A stretch of 23,208 nt of DNA. Source: Chloroflexota bacterium. GTDB lineage: Bacteria > Chloroflexota > Anaerolineae > Caldilineales > Caldilineaceae. Numbering within the stretch: the stretch's first letter is position 1; each line of letters begins with the position of its first letter. Below the pieces are notes generated by a model. The model was not told the origin of the DNA. It did not search any database and saw only the letters and a program-made list of their open reading frames with translations. The stretch covers positions 1-23,208 of the forward strand of contig QEUW01000072.1 of NCBI GenBank assembly GCA_003577005.1. The letters are read 5' to 3'. A program made the position numbers and the translations under genes. Of this stretch, positions 14,956 through 23,208 are shown piece by piece.

Positions 14956-15344
14956 CTGACAGGCAACTGTGGCCCTCTTATCTGTTCCTCCATGCCCGGC
15001 GTTGTTATCTGCAATACCGAGTTGATAATCGTACTACTTTATAAACGCCGGGTTGTCCTCCATATGGTTGAGTATCTCGCTCAGACGTCGTAACAAAATT
15101 GACAGCATCGGCGCGAAGGAAAACCTATTGCATCACGATACTTATCAAGAGCCGGTCTAGTCAAAGAGATTCTCTCACCAGCCAGTTGGTGGAGAAAGCA
15201 CATTGACCGGGTCTATTGGCCTGCCGTAGATCCCCTAGACCGTGCCGTCTATTGTGGATTCCCTCACGCGATTCGTAGCCGAAATCACCGAGAAGAGGGT
15301 GGCGCAACATCAACCCATATCACATTCTTGGTGAGATAGGGAAT

Positions 15345-16910
15345 ATGAAGAATTCTATGGTACAGGTTGCTCAGGAACACAGGATAGCATCTAGCAGAAG
15401 CGCCGCTCGACGATATACGGAATGGTCGATCCTGTTGGCAGTTGTAGTTGGGATGGCTGCACTCGTCTTTTACCTGCGCTGGTGGCTGAACAGCGGGTTC
15501 CTCACATCGCCTGTGTTGCTGCTTGTCTTTGTCTCTGCCCTGGCCTACAGCAGCTTCCAACTGGTCGGGAACTGGTCGCTCTTTTTGGCCGCTTCCTTCC
15601 GACCACTGAGAAAGATCTATCCAGCGCATTGTTTCACCGTCGATGTCTTTGTTACGGTGTGCGGCGAAGACCATGCCTTGATCCGCAAATGTCTGGCTGC
15701 CACCTGCGCCATGCGTGGTGAACACAAGGTCTGGCTTCTGGATGATGGCCCCGACCCAATGTTGGAGCAACTGGCACAGGAACTTGGCGCTGGCTATCTT
15801 ATCAGAGGGAACCGCAACGATGCCAAGGCTGGTAATCTCAATGCGGCGCTCGCTCGTACAAATGGCGATATCATTGCCATTTTCGATGTCGATCATGTGC
15901 CAGCGCCAGACTATCTGGAGCGGACGGTACATCACTTTTCCGACCCTGGCGTAGGCTTTGTCCAGGTCATAGTGACCTTTGGCAACAGCCAGGACGGTTG
16001 GGTGGCGCAGGCCGCAGCCGAAAGTTCGCTGGATTTCTACAACCCCACCTCAAAGGGAATGGACGCACTGGACAGCGTCACCATGATGGGGAGCAATTCG
16101 CTCATCCGGCGCACGGCGCTCACCTCCATCGGCAATTACCAACCGGGGCTGGCCGAAGATCTGGCCACCTCGCTCGCCCTGCACGCAGCGGGCTGGCGCT
16201 CGGTCTATGTGGCAGAACCGCTGGCGCCGGGGATCGCCCCGCCTGACCTGGCAAGCTGGTTTACACAGCAATTCAAGTGGGCGCGAGGTGTCTTTTCCGT
16301 CTTGTTGAGCGACTTCCCGCGAGTCTGGTCACAACTGAGTTGGGGCGAACGCATTGCCTACGGGGTGCGTATGACTATGTACTGGCTGGGGCCGGTCATC
16401 TGCGCCCATTTGCTGGCAACAGTGGCTGTGCTGTTCTGGGGCAGCCAAGAGGTGATGGAGGGCTATGGGCAATACCTCCTGACTCTCATGCCGCTGGCCG
16501 CAAGCAATGTCCTGATCCACTGGCTGGCGTTGCAACGATGGCGTCACCCCTCGCTGCCAGCGCCCACATGGAAAGCGGTGATGCTGGTCTATGCCACCTG
16601 GCCGATCTATACCTTGGCCTGGCTGATGGCGTTGTTGCGGATCCCACTGGCCTTTCGCCCAACGCCCAAGACGCCAAGTAGCCGTCTCAACCTTTGGTGG
16701 CTAACACCACAGACACTGATAACCGCGCTCCTACTGGCTGGCACTCTTTATCGCTTTTCATCTGATGGCTTCTCCAGCACCCTGGTGTTGCTGGCCGCAC
16801 TGATGCTTGTCTTCCCCCATCTCTTGTTTTTTGCGCATTGCTGTGGGTCGCAAGATATGCGGTCTCTACCGGATCTACAAGGAGTGGCGCAAGTCGGGGC
16901 GACCCAATGA
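15345..16910 (+). CDS. Membrane glycosyltransferase family 2, cellulose-synthase-like
   Basis: The 521-residue protein has two N-terminal helices (about 27-46 and 53-72), a cytoplasmic GT-A domain and about five C-terminal helices from 345 on, the layout of processive GT2 synthases. Catalytic features are present: DDG (133-135), DVD (181-183) binding metal and nucleotide-sugar, AED (270-272) with the likely base D272, and QQFKWARG (308-315) in the place of the Q-x-x-R-W motif. There is no PilZ domain, so it is not a standard BcsA. It is the first gene of the polysaccharide operon and overlaps the next gene by 4 bases. It may polymerise a glycan at the inner membrane or start the chain; the sugar is unknown. 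The ribosome site is weak (AGGGA close to ATG). Confidence 0.92.
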   Translation: MKNSMVQVAQEHRIASSRSAARRYTEWSILLAVVVGMAALVFYLRWWLNSGFLTSPVLLLVFVSALAYSSFQLVGNWSLFLAASFRPLRKIYPAHCFTVDVFVTVCGEDHALIRKCLAATCAMRGEHKVWLLDDGPDPMLEQLAQELGAGYLIRGNRNDAKAGNLNAALARTNGDIIAIFDVDHVPAPDYLERTVHHFSDPGVGFVQVIVTFGNSQDGWVAQAAAESSLDFYNPTSKGMDALDSVTMMGSNSLIRRTALTSIGNYQPGLAEDLATSLALHAAGWRSVYVAEPLAPGIAPPDLASWFTQQFKWARGVFSVLLSDFPRVWSQLSWGERIAYGVRMTMYWLGPVICAHLLATVAVLFWGSQEVMEGYGQYLLTLMPLAASNVLIHWLALQRWRHPSLPAPTWKAVMLVYATWPIYTLAWLMALLRIPLAFRPTPKTPSSRLNLWWLTPQTLITALLLAGTLYRFSSDGFSSTLVLLAALMLVFPHLLFFAHCCGSQDMRSLPDLQGVAQVGATQ

Positions 16911-18037
16911 GCGCACACCAAGGATCATTTCTTTCTAATCGCTCAGCGCTTGTAACCCCAGAACGCAGCGAGTATACTGCACCAGATGGGTTGCTCCCTA
17001 GGCACACGATCTCAATTGTCGTGGCAACCTACGATCGGCCGGCAGACTTGCGCAACTGTCTTCAGTGTCTCGTCAACCAACAAACGACGCACCCGGTGGA
17101 GATCATTGTTGTGGACAACCACCCGGTCTCGGGCCTAACCCCGCCCGTCGTGGCTGAATTCCCCGGTGTCGTGCTGGTTTGCGAGCCGCGCCAGGGGCTG
17201 GCCTATGCCCGCAATGCTGGTTTTATCGCCAGCCGGGGAGACATTGTTGTGACGACGGATGACGATGTGCTCGCCCCGCCCGACTGGCTGGAGTCGTTGG
17301 TGGCGCCCTTTGCCGACGAAGAGGTCATGGTCGTCACTGGGAATACACTGCCGCTGGCGCTGGAGACAGAGGCCCAACGACTGTTCGAAGCCTATGGCGG
17401 GCTGGGGCGTGGTTCGCAATTCCGCAAGGTGGGCCGCGAGTGGTTTCGCTCCTTTCGCCGCCAGGCGGTGCCGACCTGGCGGCTGGGCGCTACGGCCAAT
17501 GCCGCCTTCCGGGCGACGATTTTTGGTCACCCCGAAATCGGGCTGATGGATGAAGCGCTCGGTCCCGGTATGCCATCGGGAGTGGGCGAAGATACCTATC
17601 TTTTCTACAAGGTGCTCAAGGCAGGGTTCTCGATGGTCTACGAGCCAGCCGCAGTTGTACTGCACAAACACCGCCGGGAGATGGCTGCGCTGCGCCGGCA
17701 GCTCTACGATTACAGCAAAGGTCATGTCGCCTATCACCTGACTACGTGGCTGCGCGATGGCGATATCCGGGCGCTGTTCCATGTTTTTTGTCTGATGCCC
17801 CCCTGGCGGGTCTGGCAGATCATACGGCTGCTGATCAACGAGGTGCGTGGAACGAACAACTATTCGCTGTCGTTGCTCTTGCTTGAGATCAGGGGGAATT
17901 TGGCCGGCGCCTTTGCGCTCTGGCGCTCGCGACGGCGGGTGGCGCGTGAGGGGCGCAGCGGCTCGGTGTGTCCACCGGTCAAGCAGAACCGGGCTGCCGA
18001 GTTCGAATCGCTCCTCAGCGCGAAAGCAACGCACTGA
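16907..18037 (+). CDS. Glycosyltransferase family 2
   Basis: The 376-residue protein has a GT-A domain: ISIVVATYDRP near residue 37, V-D-N (D70) in place of the usual DDG, TDDDV (D118-D120) for the metal/nucleotide site, and GED (E228, D229) as the likely base region. The C-terminal part is basic with a hydrophobic stretch, so membrane association is likely, but no clear transmembrane domain is seen. The ATG at 16907 overlaps the TGA of the previous gene (ATGA), giving translational coupling; an upstream frame to 16838 would overlap far more and lacks a ribosome site. It would add one sugar during assembly of the glycan handled by the neighbouring transporter. Donor and acceptor cannot be predicted. 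Confidence 0.92.
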   Translation: MSAHQGSFLSNRSALVTPERSEYTAPDGLLPRHTISIVVATYDRPADLRNCLQCLVNQQTTHPVEIIVVDNHPVSGLTPPVVAEFPGVVLVCEPRQGLAYARNAGFIASRGDIVVTTDDDVLAPPDWLESLVAPFADEEVMVVTGNTLPLALETEAQRLFEAYGGLGRGSQFRKVGREWFRSFRRQAVPTWRLGATANAAFRATIFGHPEIGLMDEALGPGMPSGVGEDTYLFYKVLKAGFSMVYEPAAVVLHKHRREMAALRRQLYDYSKGHVAYHLTTWLRDGDIRALFHVFCLMPPWRVWQIIRLLINEVRGTNNYSLSLLLLEIRGNLAGAFALWRSRRRVAREGRSGSVCPPVKQNRAAEFESLLSAKATH

Positions 18038-18039
18038 CC

Positions 18040-18915
18040 ATGCAGATGGGATCGATTGTCGAGCGGCTTCAACGCCCTGATACAGCAGTACCGGCCGCAC
18101 CCACCTTTGTGCTGGAGCCTTCACGCGCCTGGTTTGCGCTCAAACTCAAGGAGTTGTGGGTCTATCGCGAACTGCTCTATTTTCTGGTCTGGCGCGATGT
18201 CAAGGTGCGCTACAAACAGACGGCGCTGGGCGTCCTCTGGGTGGTGCTCCAGCCGCTGCTGATGACCTTGCTCTTTAGCGTTGTCTTTGGTGGCTTTGCC
18301 GAGATACCTTCGGATGGTGTGCCCTATCCCATTTTCACGTTTGTGGCGCTCCTGCCCTGGCAACTCTTTGCCTTTGCCCTGGCGGCGTCGAGCACCAGCC
18401 TGATCCTGAACCAGCAGTTGATCACCAAAGTCTACTTTCCGCGGCTGATCGTGCCGCTAGCGGCGGTGCTGGTCGGCATAATCGACTTTGCCACTGCTTT
18501 TTTGGTGCTGTTGGGGATGATGGCCTATTACCAGATCGCATTGACACCGGCGATCCTCGTCCTGCCTCTCCTCGTGTTGCTGGCGCTGGCAGTGGCCACG
18601 GCGGTCGGCCTTTGGCTCTCGGCGTTGAACGTACAATATCGAGATGTGCAGTACACGATTCCGTTCTTGACCCAATTCTGGCTCTTCGCCACCCCTATTG
18701 CCTACCCGGCGAGCCTGATCCCCGAACAGTGGCAGTGGTTGTATGGGTTGAACCCAATGGTGGGCGTGGTGGAAGGGTTTCGCTGGGTGTTGCTGGGCCA
18801 GATACAGCCGCTTGGCCCATCCTTTATGGTATCGGTTGCCGTCACAATGCTGTTGCTGCTCAGCGGGTTGCTTTACTTCAACCGTGTCGAGAAGCGCTTT
18901 GCGGATATCATCTAA
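18040..18915 (+). CDS. ABC-2 type polysaccharide export permease (Wzm-like)
   Basis: The 291-residue permease begins with a cytoplasmic N-terminal part containing LKELWVYRELLYFLVWRDVKVRYKQ-like residues (about 33-57), typical of the amphipathic entry of ABC-2 polysaccharide exporters. Six predicted helices follow; GVLWVVLQPLLMTLLF and LNPMVGVVEGFRWVLLG are family landmarks. With the ATPase encoded 3 bases downstream it would form the Wzm/Wzt-type exporter that moves lipid-linked polysaccharide or teichoic-acid-like polymers across the cytoplasmic membrane. It starts 2 bases after the preceding stop; another in-frame ATG lies at 18046, and neither has a strong ribosome site, so the exact start is uncertain by two codons. 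Confidence 0.95.
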   Translation: MQMGSIVERLQRPDTAVPAAPTFVLEPSRAWFALKLKELWVYRELLYFLVWRDVKVRYKQTALGVLWVVLQPLLMTLLFSVVFGGFAEIPSDGVPYPIFTFVALLPWQLFAFALAASSTSLILNQQLITKVYFPRLIVPLAAVLVGIIDFATAFLVLLGMMAYYQIALTPAILVLPLLVLLALAVATAVGLWLSALNVQYRDVQYTIPFLTQFWLFATPIAYPASLIPEQWQWLYGLNPMVGVVEGFRWVLLGQIQPLGPSFMVSVAVTMLLLLSGLLYFNRVEKRFADII

Positions 18916-18918
18916 ATC

Positions 18919-20241
18919 ATGACCCACCTTGCCCTCCGTGTCGAGCAAATGAGCAAACAGTATCGGATCGGCCAGCTTCAGCCCTACCAGTCGCTGCGCG
19001 AAGCGCTGGTACAGAGCGTACAGCGGCCACTGGCAAAGCTCCGCTCCCGCCGCAACGGGCAGGAAGCGGCCGCCGGCAAGACGATTTGGGCCTTGAAGGA
19101 TGTCTCGTTTGAGGTTCAGCATGGCGAGGTGGTGGGGATTATCGGTCGCAACGGGGCCGGCAAGAGCACGCTGCTCAAGATCCTCTCGCGCATCACCGAG
19201 CCGACCACAGGGCGGGTGGAAGGTTACGGCCGTGTGGGCAGCCTGCTCGAGGTGGGCACCGGCTTTCATCCTGAACTGACGGGGCGCGAGAATCTTTATC
19301 TCAACGGCGCCATCCTCGGCATGAGACGCAGCGAGATCGAGCGCAAGTTTGACGAGATCGTGGCTTTCGCCGAGCTCGAGCAGTTTCTCGATACCCCGGT
19401 CAAGCGCTACTCCAGCGGCATGTACATGCGTCTGGCCTTTGCCGTCGCCGCGCACCTGGAGCCGGAGATCCTCATCGTCGATGAAGTGCTGGCGGTGGGT
19501 GATGTTGCCTTTCAAAAAAAATGCCTGGGCAAGATGGATGAAGTGGCAAGAGCAGGACGAACCGTCCTCTTTGTCAGCCATAATATGACGGCGGTTGAGA
19601 ATCTGTGCAACCTGGTTATCTGGATCGACAGCGGCCAGGTGGTGGAAGAAGGAGCGCCGGCCGGTGTGATCGCCCATTATTTGAATTCTTCGTACTCGAC
19701 GGCCACCGAGTGTATCTGGCGCGACCGGGCCGAGGCGCCGGGCAATGACGAAATCCGCCTGCGCCGCGCCTGTGTACGCCCGCTTCATGGCACGTCCGCA
19801 GAGCCGCTCACCGTTCACGATACGCTTGTGGTCGAATTTGAGTATTGGAATCAACAAACAGCCGCGCATCTGGATCTGAGCATTCAACTCTACAACGAGC
19901 AAGGCGCCCTGGTCTTTGACGTTGGCCGGGCGATCCGGCCGGCGTGGCCGGAAAATCAGCTACCCCTTGCGCTCCTGCGCGATAGGTGCCACATCCCAGG
20001 GAATCTGTTGAACGATGGCATGTATCGCATCGAGTTGGTCGTGAGCAAAGAACAGCGCGCCATCTATCGCCACCCAGATTTGCTGGTTTTTGATATACAG
20101 GACTCCGCTGAACGCCGCAATGGCTGGTATGGAAAGTGGCCCGGCACCATCCGCCCGGTATTGGCGTGGACGACTGAGATGGTAGAGGAAAGCCAGTCTA
20201 GCGTTGATCGGCAGAGTATTACCAATGCGGATTCTGGTTGA
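18919..20241 (+). CDS. ABC transporter ATPase for polysaccharide export, with C-terminal domain (Wzt-like)
   Basis: The 440-residue protein has a full nucleotide-binding domain: Walker A GRNGAGKST (76-84), signature YSSGM (164-168), Walker B ILIVDE (ending D188, E189) and the switch histidine H221 in VSHNM. LLEVGTGFHPELTGRENLYLNG is typical of the Wzt/TagH/RfbB group. Residues about 270-415 form an added beta-rich domain like the Wzt C-terminal carbohydrate-binding domain, which in known systems recognises a modified chain terminus before export. It follows the permease by 3 bases and overlaps the pyruvyl transferase gene by 17 bases. The carbohydrate-recognition role and the link to terminal modification are family knowledge applied by analogy. 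Confidence 0.95.
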   Translation: MTHLALRVEQMSKQYRIGQLQPYQSLREALVQSVQRPLAKLRSRRNGQEAAAGKTIWALKDVSFEVQHGEVVGIIGRNGAGKSTLLKILSRITEPTTGRVEGYGRVGSLLEVGTGFHPELTGRENLYLNGAILGMRRSEIERKFDEIVAFAELEQFLDTPVKRYSSGMYMRLAFAVAAHLEPEILIVDEVLAVGDVAFQKKCLGKMDEVARAGRTVLFVSHNMTAVENLCNLVIWIDSGQVVEEGAPAGVIAHYLNSSYSTATECIWRDRAEAPGNDEIRLRRACVRPLHGTSAEPLTVHDTLVVEFEYWNQQTAAHLDLSIQLYNEQGALVFDVGRAIRPAWPENQLPLALLRDRCHIPGNLLNDGMYRIELVVSKEQRAIYRHPDLLVFDIQDSAERRNGWYGKWPGTIRPVLAWTTEMVEESQSSVDRQSITNADSG

Positions 20242-21529
20242 ACCGAGCGACTATATTCTCCGCAATGTTGGGGATATGGCAATGATGCAGATCGCGGTAG
20301 AGCGTTTGAGTGTACTCTGGCCCAATGCGTCGATCCAGATCTTGAGCGATGTTCCTGACCGGATGCCCACTTTTGCGCCCAATGCACGGGCGCTGGATTC
20401 GGCGGGCCGCCAGATCTGGCATCGACCGGGCTATCTGGCCGGTCGCCTGGAAGCCTATTTGCCCGGGTGGCTGCGAGAGCGGATTCGCACATTTGAACGA
20501 TCACTCCGCCGCCGTTGGCCTGCGCTGGTCGCCTTCATCCTGCGGCGCAAGCTGCGCTGGGCTGGCTATGATGACCAGGCGTTGAACGAATTCTTGACGG
20601 CAGTGTCCGAGGCGGATCTGGTAATCGCCAATGGGATGGGAGGCATTACCGACACGTTTCCAGAGTACGCCTCGGAACTGCTCGACACCTTGCAGCTTGC
20701 CATCCGGCGCGGTGTGGTCACGGCGATGGTCGGGCAGGGGATGGGTCCTCTGTGCGACCCCGCTTTGCGGGCACAGGCGCAACGGGTGCTGCCGCAGGTG
20801 GACTTCCTGTCGTTGCGCGAGGAGCGGGCGGGGCGTCCGCTCCTCCGCGCCTTGGGCGTCGCAGAGGAACGCATTCTGACGACGGGGGATGATGCAATCG
20901 AACTGGCCTATGCACAACGGCAACCCCTCATTGGCGATGGCTTTGGCGTCAACTTGCGGCTCTCCAGTTATGCAGGAGTGGATGAGCAACTGGTAAAACA
21001 GCTTCGTCCATTGCTGCAGAGCGCCGCACGCAGGTATTGCGCACCGATGATCCCCGTGCCGATTTCAGGCGTGCCCGGTGAGGCCGATGCCGAAACGATC
21101 CGCCAACTACTGCACGGCTATGAGCAGCAGCCGGTTGACTGCGATGAGGAAGTGGACACGCCCCTCAAGGTGATCCGGCGTATCCAACGTTGCCGGGTTG
21201 TCGTTTCGGGCAGCTATCATGCGGCGGTCTTTGCGCTTGCCATGGGCATCCCGGCGATTGGTCTCGCCGGTTCTGCTTATTATGAGGACAAATTTTTGGG
21301 TCTGGCCGATCAATTTGGCCCCGGCTGCGGGGTGGTCTTTCTGCATGACCCAGATCTGCCGGCCCGGCTGGCGTGTGCCATCGATGAGGCATGGCAATGC
21401 GCCGGGCAGATCCGGCCCCAGCTTTTGGCGGCGGCGGCGCGGCAGGTAGAGTTGAGCCACGCTGCCTACCGCCGAATCTACGAACTGGTCGAGTCGCGCC
21501 GGAAGTCGGCCCAGCTTCATCACAGATAG
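20225..21529 (+). CDS. Polysaccharide pyruvyl transferase family protein
   Basis: The 434-residue protein starts MRILVEPSDY, followed by RNVGDMAMMQ (N14, G16, D17), matching the N-x-GD opening of this family. A second landmark is VSGSYHAAVFALAMGIPAIGL (H332), the usual R/SYH-G-x-x-x-A-x-x-x-G-x-P pattern; LVIANGMGG and MVGQGMGP also fit. Family members transfer pyruvate from phosphoenolpyruvate to a sugar as a ketal, giving surface glycans a negative charge or an anchoring tag. I chose ATG 20225 over a TTG at 20204 because residues before it are not family-like; it overlaps the ATPase gene by 17 bases. Some family members are glycan enzymes of other kinds, so pyruvylation is probable rather than proven. 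Confidence 0.9.
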   Translation: MRILVEPSDYILRNVGDMAMMQIAVERLSVLWPNASIQILSDVPDRMPTFAPNARALDSAGRQIWHRPGYLAGRLEAYLPGWLRERIRTFERSLRRRWPALVAFILRRKLRWAGYDDQALNEFLTAVSEADLVIANGMGGITDTFPEYASELLDTLQLAIRRGVVTAMVGQGMGPLCDPALRAQAQRVLPQVDFLSLREERAGRPLLRALGVAEERILTTGDDAIELAYAQRQPLIGDGFGVNLRLSSYAGVDEQLVKQLRPLLQSAARRYCAPMIPVPISGVPGEADAETIRQLLHGYEQQPVDCDEEVDTPLKVIRRIQRCRVVVSGSYHAAVFALAMGIPAIGLAGSAYYEDKFLGLADQFGPGCGVVFLHDPDLPARLACAIDEAWQCAGQIRPQLLAAAARQVELSHAAYRRIYELVESRRKSAQLHHR

Positions 21530-21542
21530 AAGAGTCAGCAAC

Positions 21543-22895
21543 ATGATGGACAGCGTGCGCCACGAACTGACGGGCATGGCCAGGAGCCAAGCAGTCAGGC
21601 CTTTCCAATGGGGCAAGGGGACGGGAGAGGCGCTGATCTCCGTCATCATCCCTTGTTATAACCACGCCCGGTATCTGGGCGAAGCCATCGAAAGCATCCA
21701 GGCGCAGAGCTATTCGCATCACGAGATCATTGTGGTCGATGATGGCTCCACCGACGATACAGCGGCGGTGGCGGCGCGCTATCCGGGTGTGAAATATATC
21801 TGGCAGCGCAACCAGGGGCTATCGGCGGCGCGCAACACGGGCATGCGCCACAGCGAGGGGACTTTTCTGGTCTTTCTCGACGCTGACGACCGGCTGCTGC
21901 CCCGTGCGCTCGAAGTTGGGTTGCTCTGTCTCCAGGCGCGCCCGCAGTGTGCTTTTGCCTCCGGCCACTATCGCTATGTCCAGGCCGATGGCTCGTTGCT
22001 GGTCGAGCATCCGCAAAATCGGGTGACAGAAGACCATTATCTGGCACTCCTGCGCGGCAACTATATCGGCATGCATGCTACGGTCATCTATCGCCGCTCG
22101 GTCTTCGACCAGGTGGGGGGCTTTGACACGACCCTGCGCGCCTGTGAAGATTACGACCTCTATCTGCGGATTGCCCGGCAATTCCCCGTCTTTTGCCACG
22201 ACGAGGTGGTCGCCGAGTATCGCCAACATGGCGCAAACATGTCCGGCAACCCCAATTTGATGCTAGACCAGGTGCTCCATGTGCTGCGGGCGCAGCGGCC
22301 TCATCTCAAGGGTGACCCGGCGCGCTTGTACGCATACCGGCGCGGTGTGCGCGCCTGGCAAGCCTACTATGGCCGCGCCTTCTTTGCACAGGCAGCCAGG
22401 TTGCGGGCGCAGGGCGAACACCAGCGCGGTGCGACCACGCTGCTGGCGGCGGTCAGGCGGGTGCCCCTCTATGCCGGCTACCATGCCGCAAAATGGGTCT
22501 TTGACCAGGGATACTGGCTGCTCTACCGCTCCTTCTCGCCGCCGGCCCGCGCCCGTATCGCCCATCTGCTTTACCGGCTCACCGCCCCGCGCGTTGGGCG
22601 TGTGCGCATGGGCGATCTGCGCAGCCGCACGCCGCTAGGCGTGATCGATCCACAGGAGCACGCCGCACACATCGATCACTACTACGTTACCGCCTTTTTG
22701 GCTGACCAGGCGCATTATGTGCGCGGCCGCGTGTTGGAGATCGGCACTTGTGGTTATACCGAGCGACTAGGCGGTACACGCGCGACTGCCGTTGAGCGTT
22801 TATTTGAAATGGCTGGCCCACTATGGCTGGCGGATGATCTGGCCATCGCATCTATGATCTTACAGGGGCAGTGGATGCGCTTTACCGGCTCTTAA
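21543..22895 (+). CDS. Glycosyltransferase family 2 with a truncated C-terminal SAM-methyltransferase start
   Basis: The 450-residue frame contains a GT-A domain: ISVIIPCYNHARYL near residue 32, VVDDGSTDD (D66, D67), LDADD (D113-D116) and ACEDYDLYLR (E202, D203), a full set for an active family 2 transferase. A linker region up to about 370 follows. From about 375 the chain begins a methyltransferase-like domain (VLEIG at 397-401, then GYTERLGG), but after about residue 415 the sequence no longer fits and stops at 22895. The rest of that domain appears in another frame from about 22838 onward. The GT half looks functional; the methyltransferase half does not in this frame. ATG 21543 has only a weak GAAGAG upstream; the gene follows the pyruvyl transferase by 13 bases. 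Confidence 0.9.
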   Translation: MMDSVRHELTGMARSQAVRPFQWGKGTGEALISVIIPCYNHARYLGEAIESIQAQSYSHHEIIVVDDGSTDDTAAVAARYPGVKYIWQRNQGLSAARNTGMRHSEGTFLVFLDADDRLLPRALEVGLLCLQARPQCAFASGHYRYVQADGSLLVEHPQNRVTEDHYLALLRGNYIGMHATVIYRRSVFDQVGGFDTTLRACEDYDLYLRIARQFPVFCHDEVVAEYRQHGANMSGNPNLMLDQVLHVLRAQRPHLKGDPARLYAYRRGVRAWQAYYGRAFFAQAARLRAQGEHQRGATTLLAAVRRVPLYAGYHAAKWVFDQGYWLLYRSFSPPARARIAHLLYRLTAPRVGRVRMGDLRSRTPLGVIDPQEHAAHIDHYYVTAFLADQAHYVRGRVLEIGTCGYTERLGGTRATAVERLFEMAGPLWLADDLAIASMILQGQWMRFTGS

Positions 22896-23197
22896 AACCC
22901 GGTGGAGTGGTGTTGGTGACTGCGCCGGGTCTCGGTCTGGTCAAACCAGGCGCAAACGAAGATACCGGTTACTGGGCTTTCACCGATCGCACGCTCCGCA
23001 ACCTGTTTACAAAGCGCTTTGCCGGCGACCTGGTCAAGGTGGAGGCCTGTGGCAATGTGCTGGCAGCCAGCGCGTTCTTTCACGGCCTGGCAGCGGACCA
23101 GCTCGACGCGCAAGAGTTGGCGCAACGGGACCCGCAGTACCCTGTTGTCATCACGGTCAAAGCGGTGAAGGATCGGAATGATGCCGGCGGCGCATAG
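22871..23197 (+). CDS. C-terminal part of a SAM-methyltransferase domain, out of frame with the preceding GT (probable frameshift/deletion remnant)
   Basis: From a GTG at 22871 the frame reads VDALYRLLKPGGVVLVTAPG, a typical class I methyltransferase segment, then YWAFT..TLRNLF and VEACGNVLAASAFFHGLA, and ends ITVKAVKDR. The open frame extends upstream only to a stop at 22835 and includes RIYDLTG just before 22871. In methyltransferase domains fused to GT2 proteins this part continues directly from the VLEIG part, which here lies in the preceding frame (from 22731). Between the two parts are only about 62 bases where about twice as many would be expected, so a deletion with a frame change is likely. 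An independent gene is unlikely: it would lack the cofactor-binding half and a well-spaced ribosome site. A sequencing or assembly error is the alternative. Confidence 0.6.
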   Translation: MDALYRLLKPGGVVLVTAPGLGLVKPGANEDTGYWAFTDRTLRNLFTKRFAGDLVKVEACGNVLAASAFFHGLAADQLDAQELAQRDPQYPVVITVKAVKDRNDAGGA

Positions 23198-23208
23198 GGT
23201 CAACCCGG

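Larger units (their letters stand above)
14844..15344. other. 501-base intergenic region between the secreted protein and the polysaccharide operon
   Basis: The first 100 bases hold two hairpins listed separately. Farther on are a 9-base inverted repeat (CCCGGCGTT at 14995-15003, AACGCCGGG at 15044-15052) and a consensus -35 hexamer TTGACA at 15099-15104 whose best -10 candidate (TATTGC at 15126) is too far away. A weaker TTGACC lies at 15203-15208. The polysaccharide operon promoter probably lies in 15050-15330, but I cannot place it. No tRNA or conserved small gene was seen. Confidence 0.5.

Noticed and set aside
15099..15131. Consensus -35 TTGACA followed by TATTGC as promoter of the polysaccharide operon
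   Set aside because: The spacing is 21 bases, too long for a normal sigma-70-type promoter; kept only as a remark in the intergenic entry.
15345..16910. Calling the first glycosyltransferase a cellulose synthase (BcsA)
   Set aside because: The PilZ domain and the exact Q-x-x-R-W motif are missing, and no other bcs gene is nearby.
18001..18009. GTTCGAATC, a tRNA T-loop-like string
   Set aside because: It is part of the coding sequence of the second glycosyltransferase, and no cloverleaf can be formed around it.

Overview
The window is GC-rich, with long, tightly packed bacterial genes. Its gene content fits a filamentous or biofilm-forming bacterium of the Chloroflexota (Caldilinea/Anaerolinea-like). 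The hints are very large secreted DNRLRE/FN3 multidomain proteins, a C-terminal FLPLV-type motif, and a small heme-copper-like membrane family beside a Crp-like regulator. This assignment is an inference from protein style; no rRNA or other marker gene is present.

Layout. (1) 1-393 is the 3' end of an isoprenylcysteine-methyltransferase-type membrane protein. (2) 784-3063 is a stand-alone mitochondrial-type aconitase with intact iron-sulfur and active-site residues, followed by a long hairpin. (3) 3225-7189 is a minus-strand operon read from right to left: four-helix membrane protein, DUF1858-like protein, PRC-barrel protein, multi-helix membrane protein B, cupin, and a paralogous membrane protein A. 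The two large membrane proteins share four histidines in the same places, as expected for heme or metal ligands. A Crp/Fnr-family regulator (7288-7986) lies just upstream on the same strand. A near-perfect palindrome sits between it and the operon, and a cluster of TTGAT/ATCAA half-sites sits upstream of it. This looks like a respiration or nitrosative/oxygen-stress module, but no substrate can be proved from sequence. (4) 8316-14843 encodes a 2175-residue secreted modular protein. Its order is signal segment, DNRLRE-type domain, long unrecognised beta-rich middle, two FN3-like domains, calcium-binding DxDGDG repeats, a BACON-like domain and a C-terminal FLPLV motif. Two low-complexity repeat insertions lie in frame in its N-terminal part. 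Two hairpins, the second a good intrinsic terminator, follow it. (5) 15345-23197 is a plus-strand polysaccharide operon: membrane GT2 synthase, GT2, ABC-2 permease (Wzm type), ABC ATPase with C-terminal carbohydrate-binding-like domain (Wzt type), polysaccharide pyruvyl transferase, and a GT2 fused to a SAM-methyltransferase domain whose reading frame is broken.

How the parts fit. Region 5 would build, modify and export a surface glycan through an ABC-2 transporter. The large secreted protein of region 4 is probably another cell-surface component. Region 3 is a separately regulated membrane module under a likely local Crp-like regulator. No tRNA, rRNA, CRISPR array or transposase was seen.
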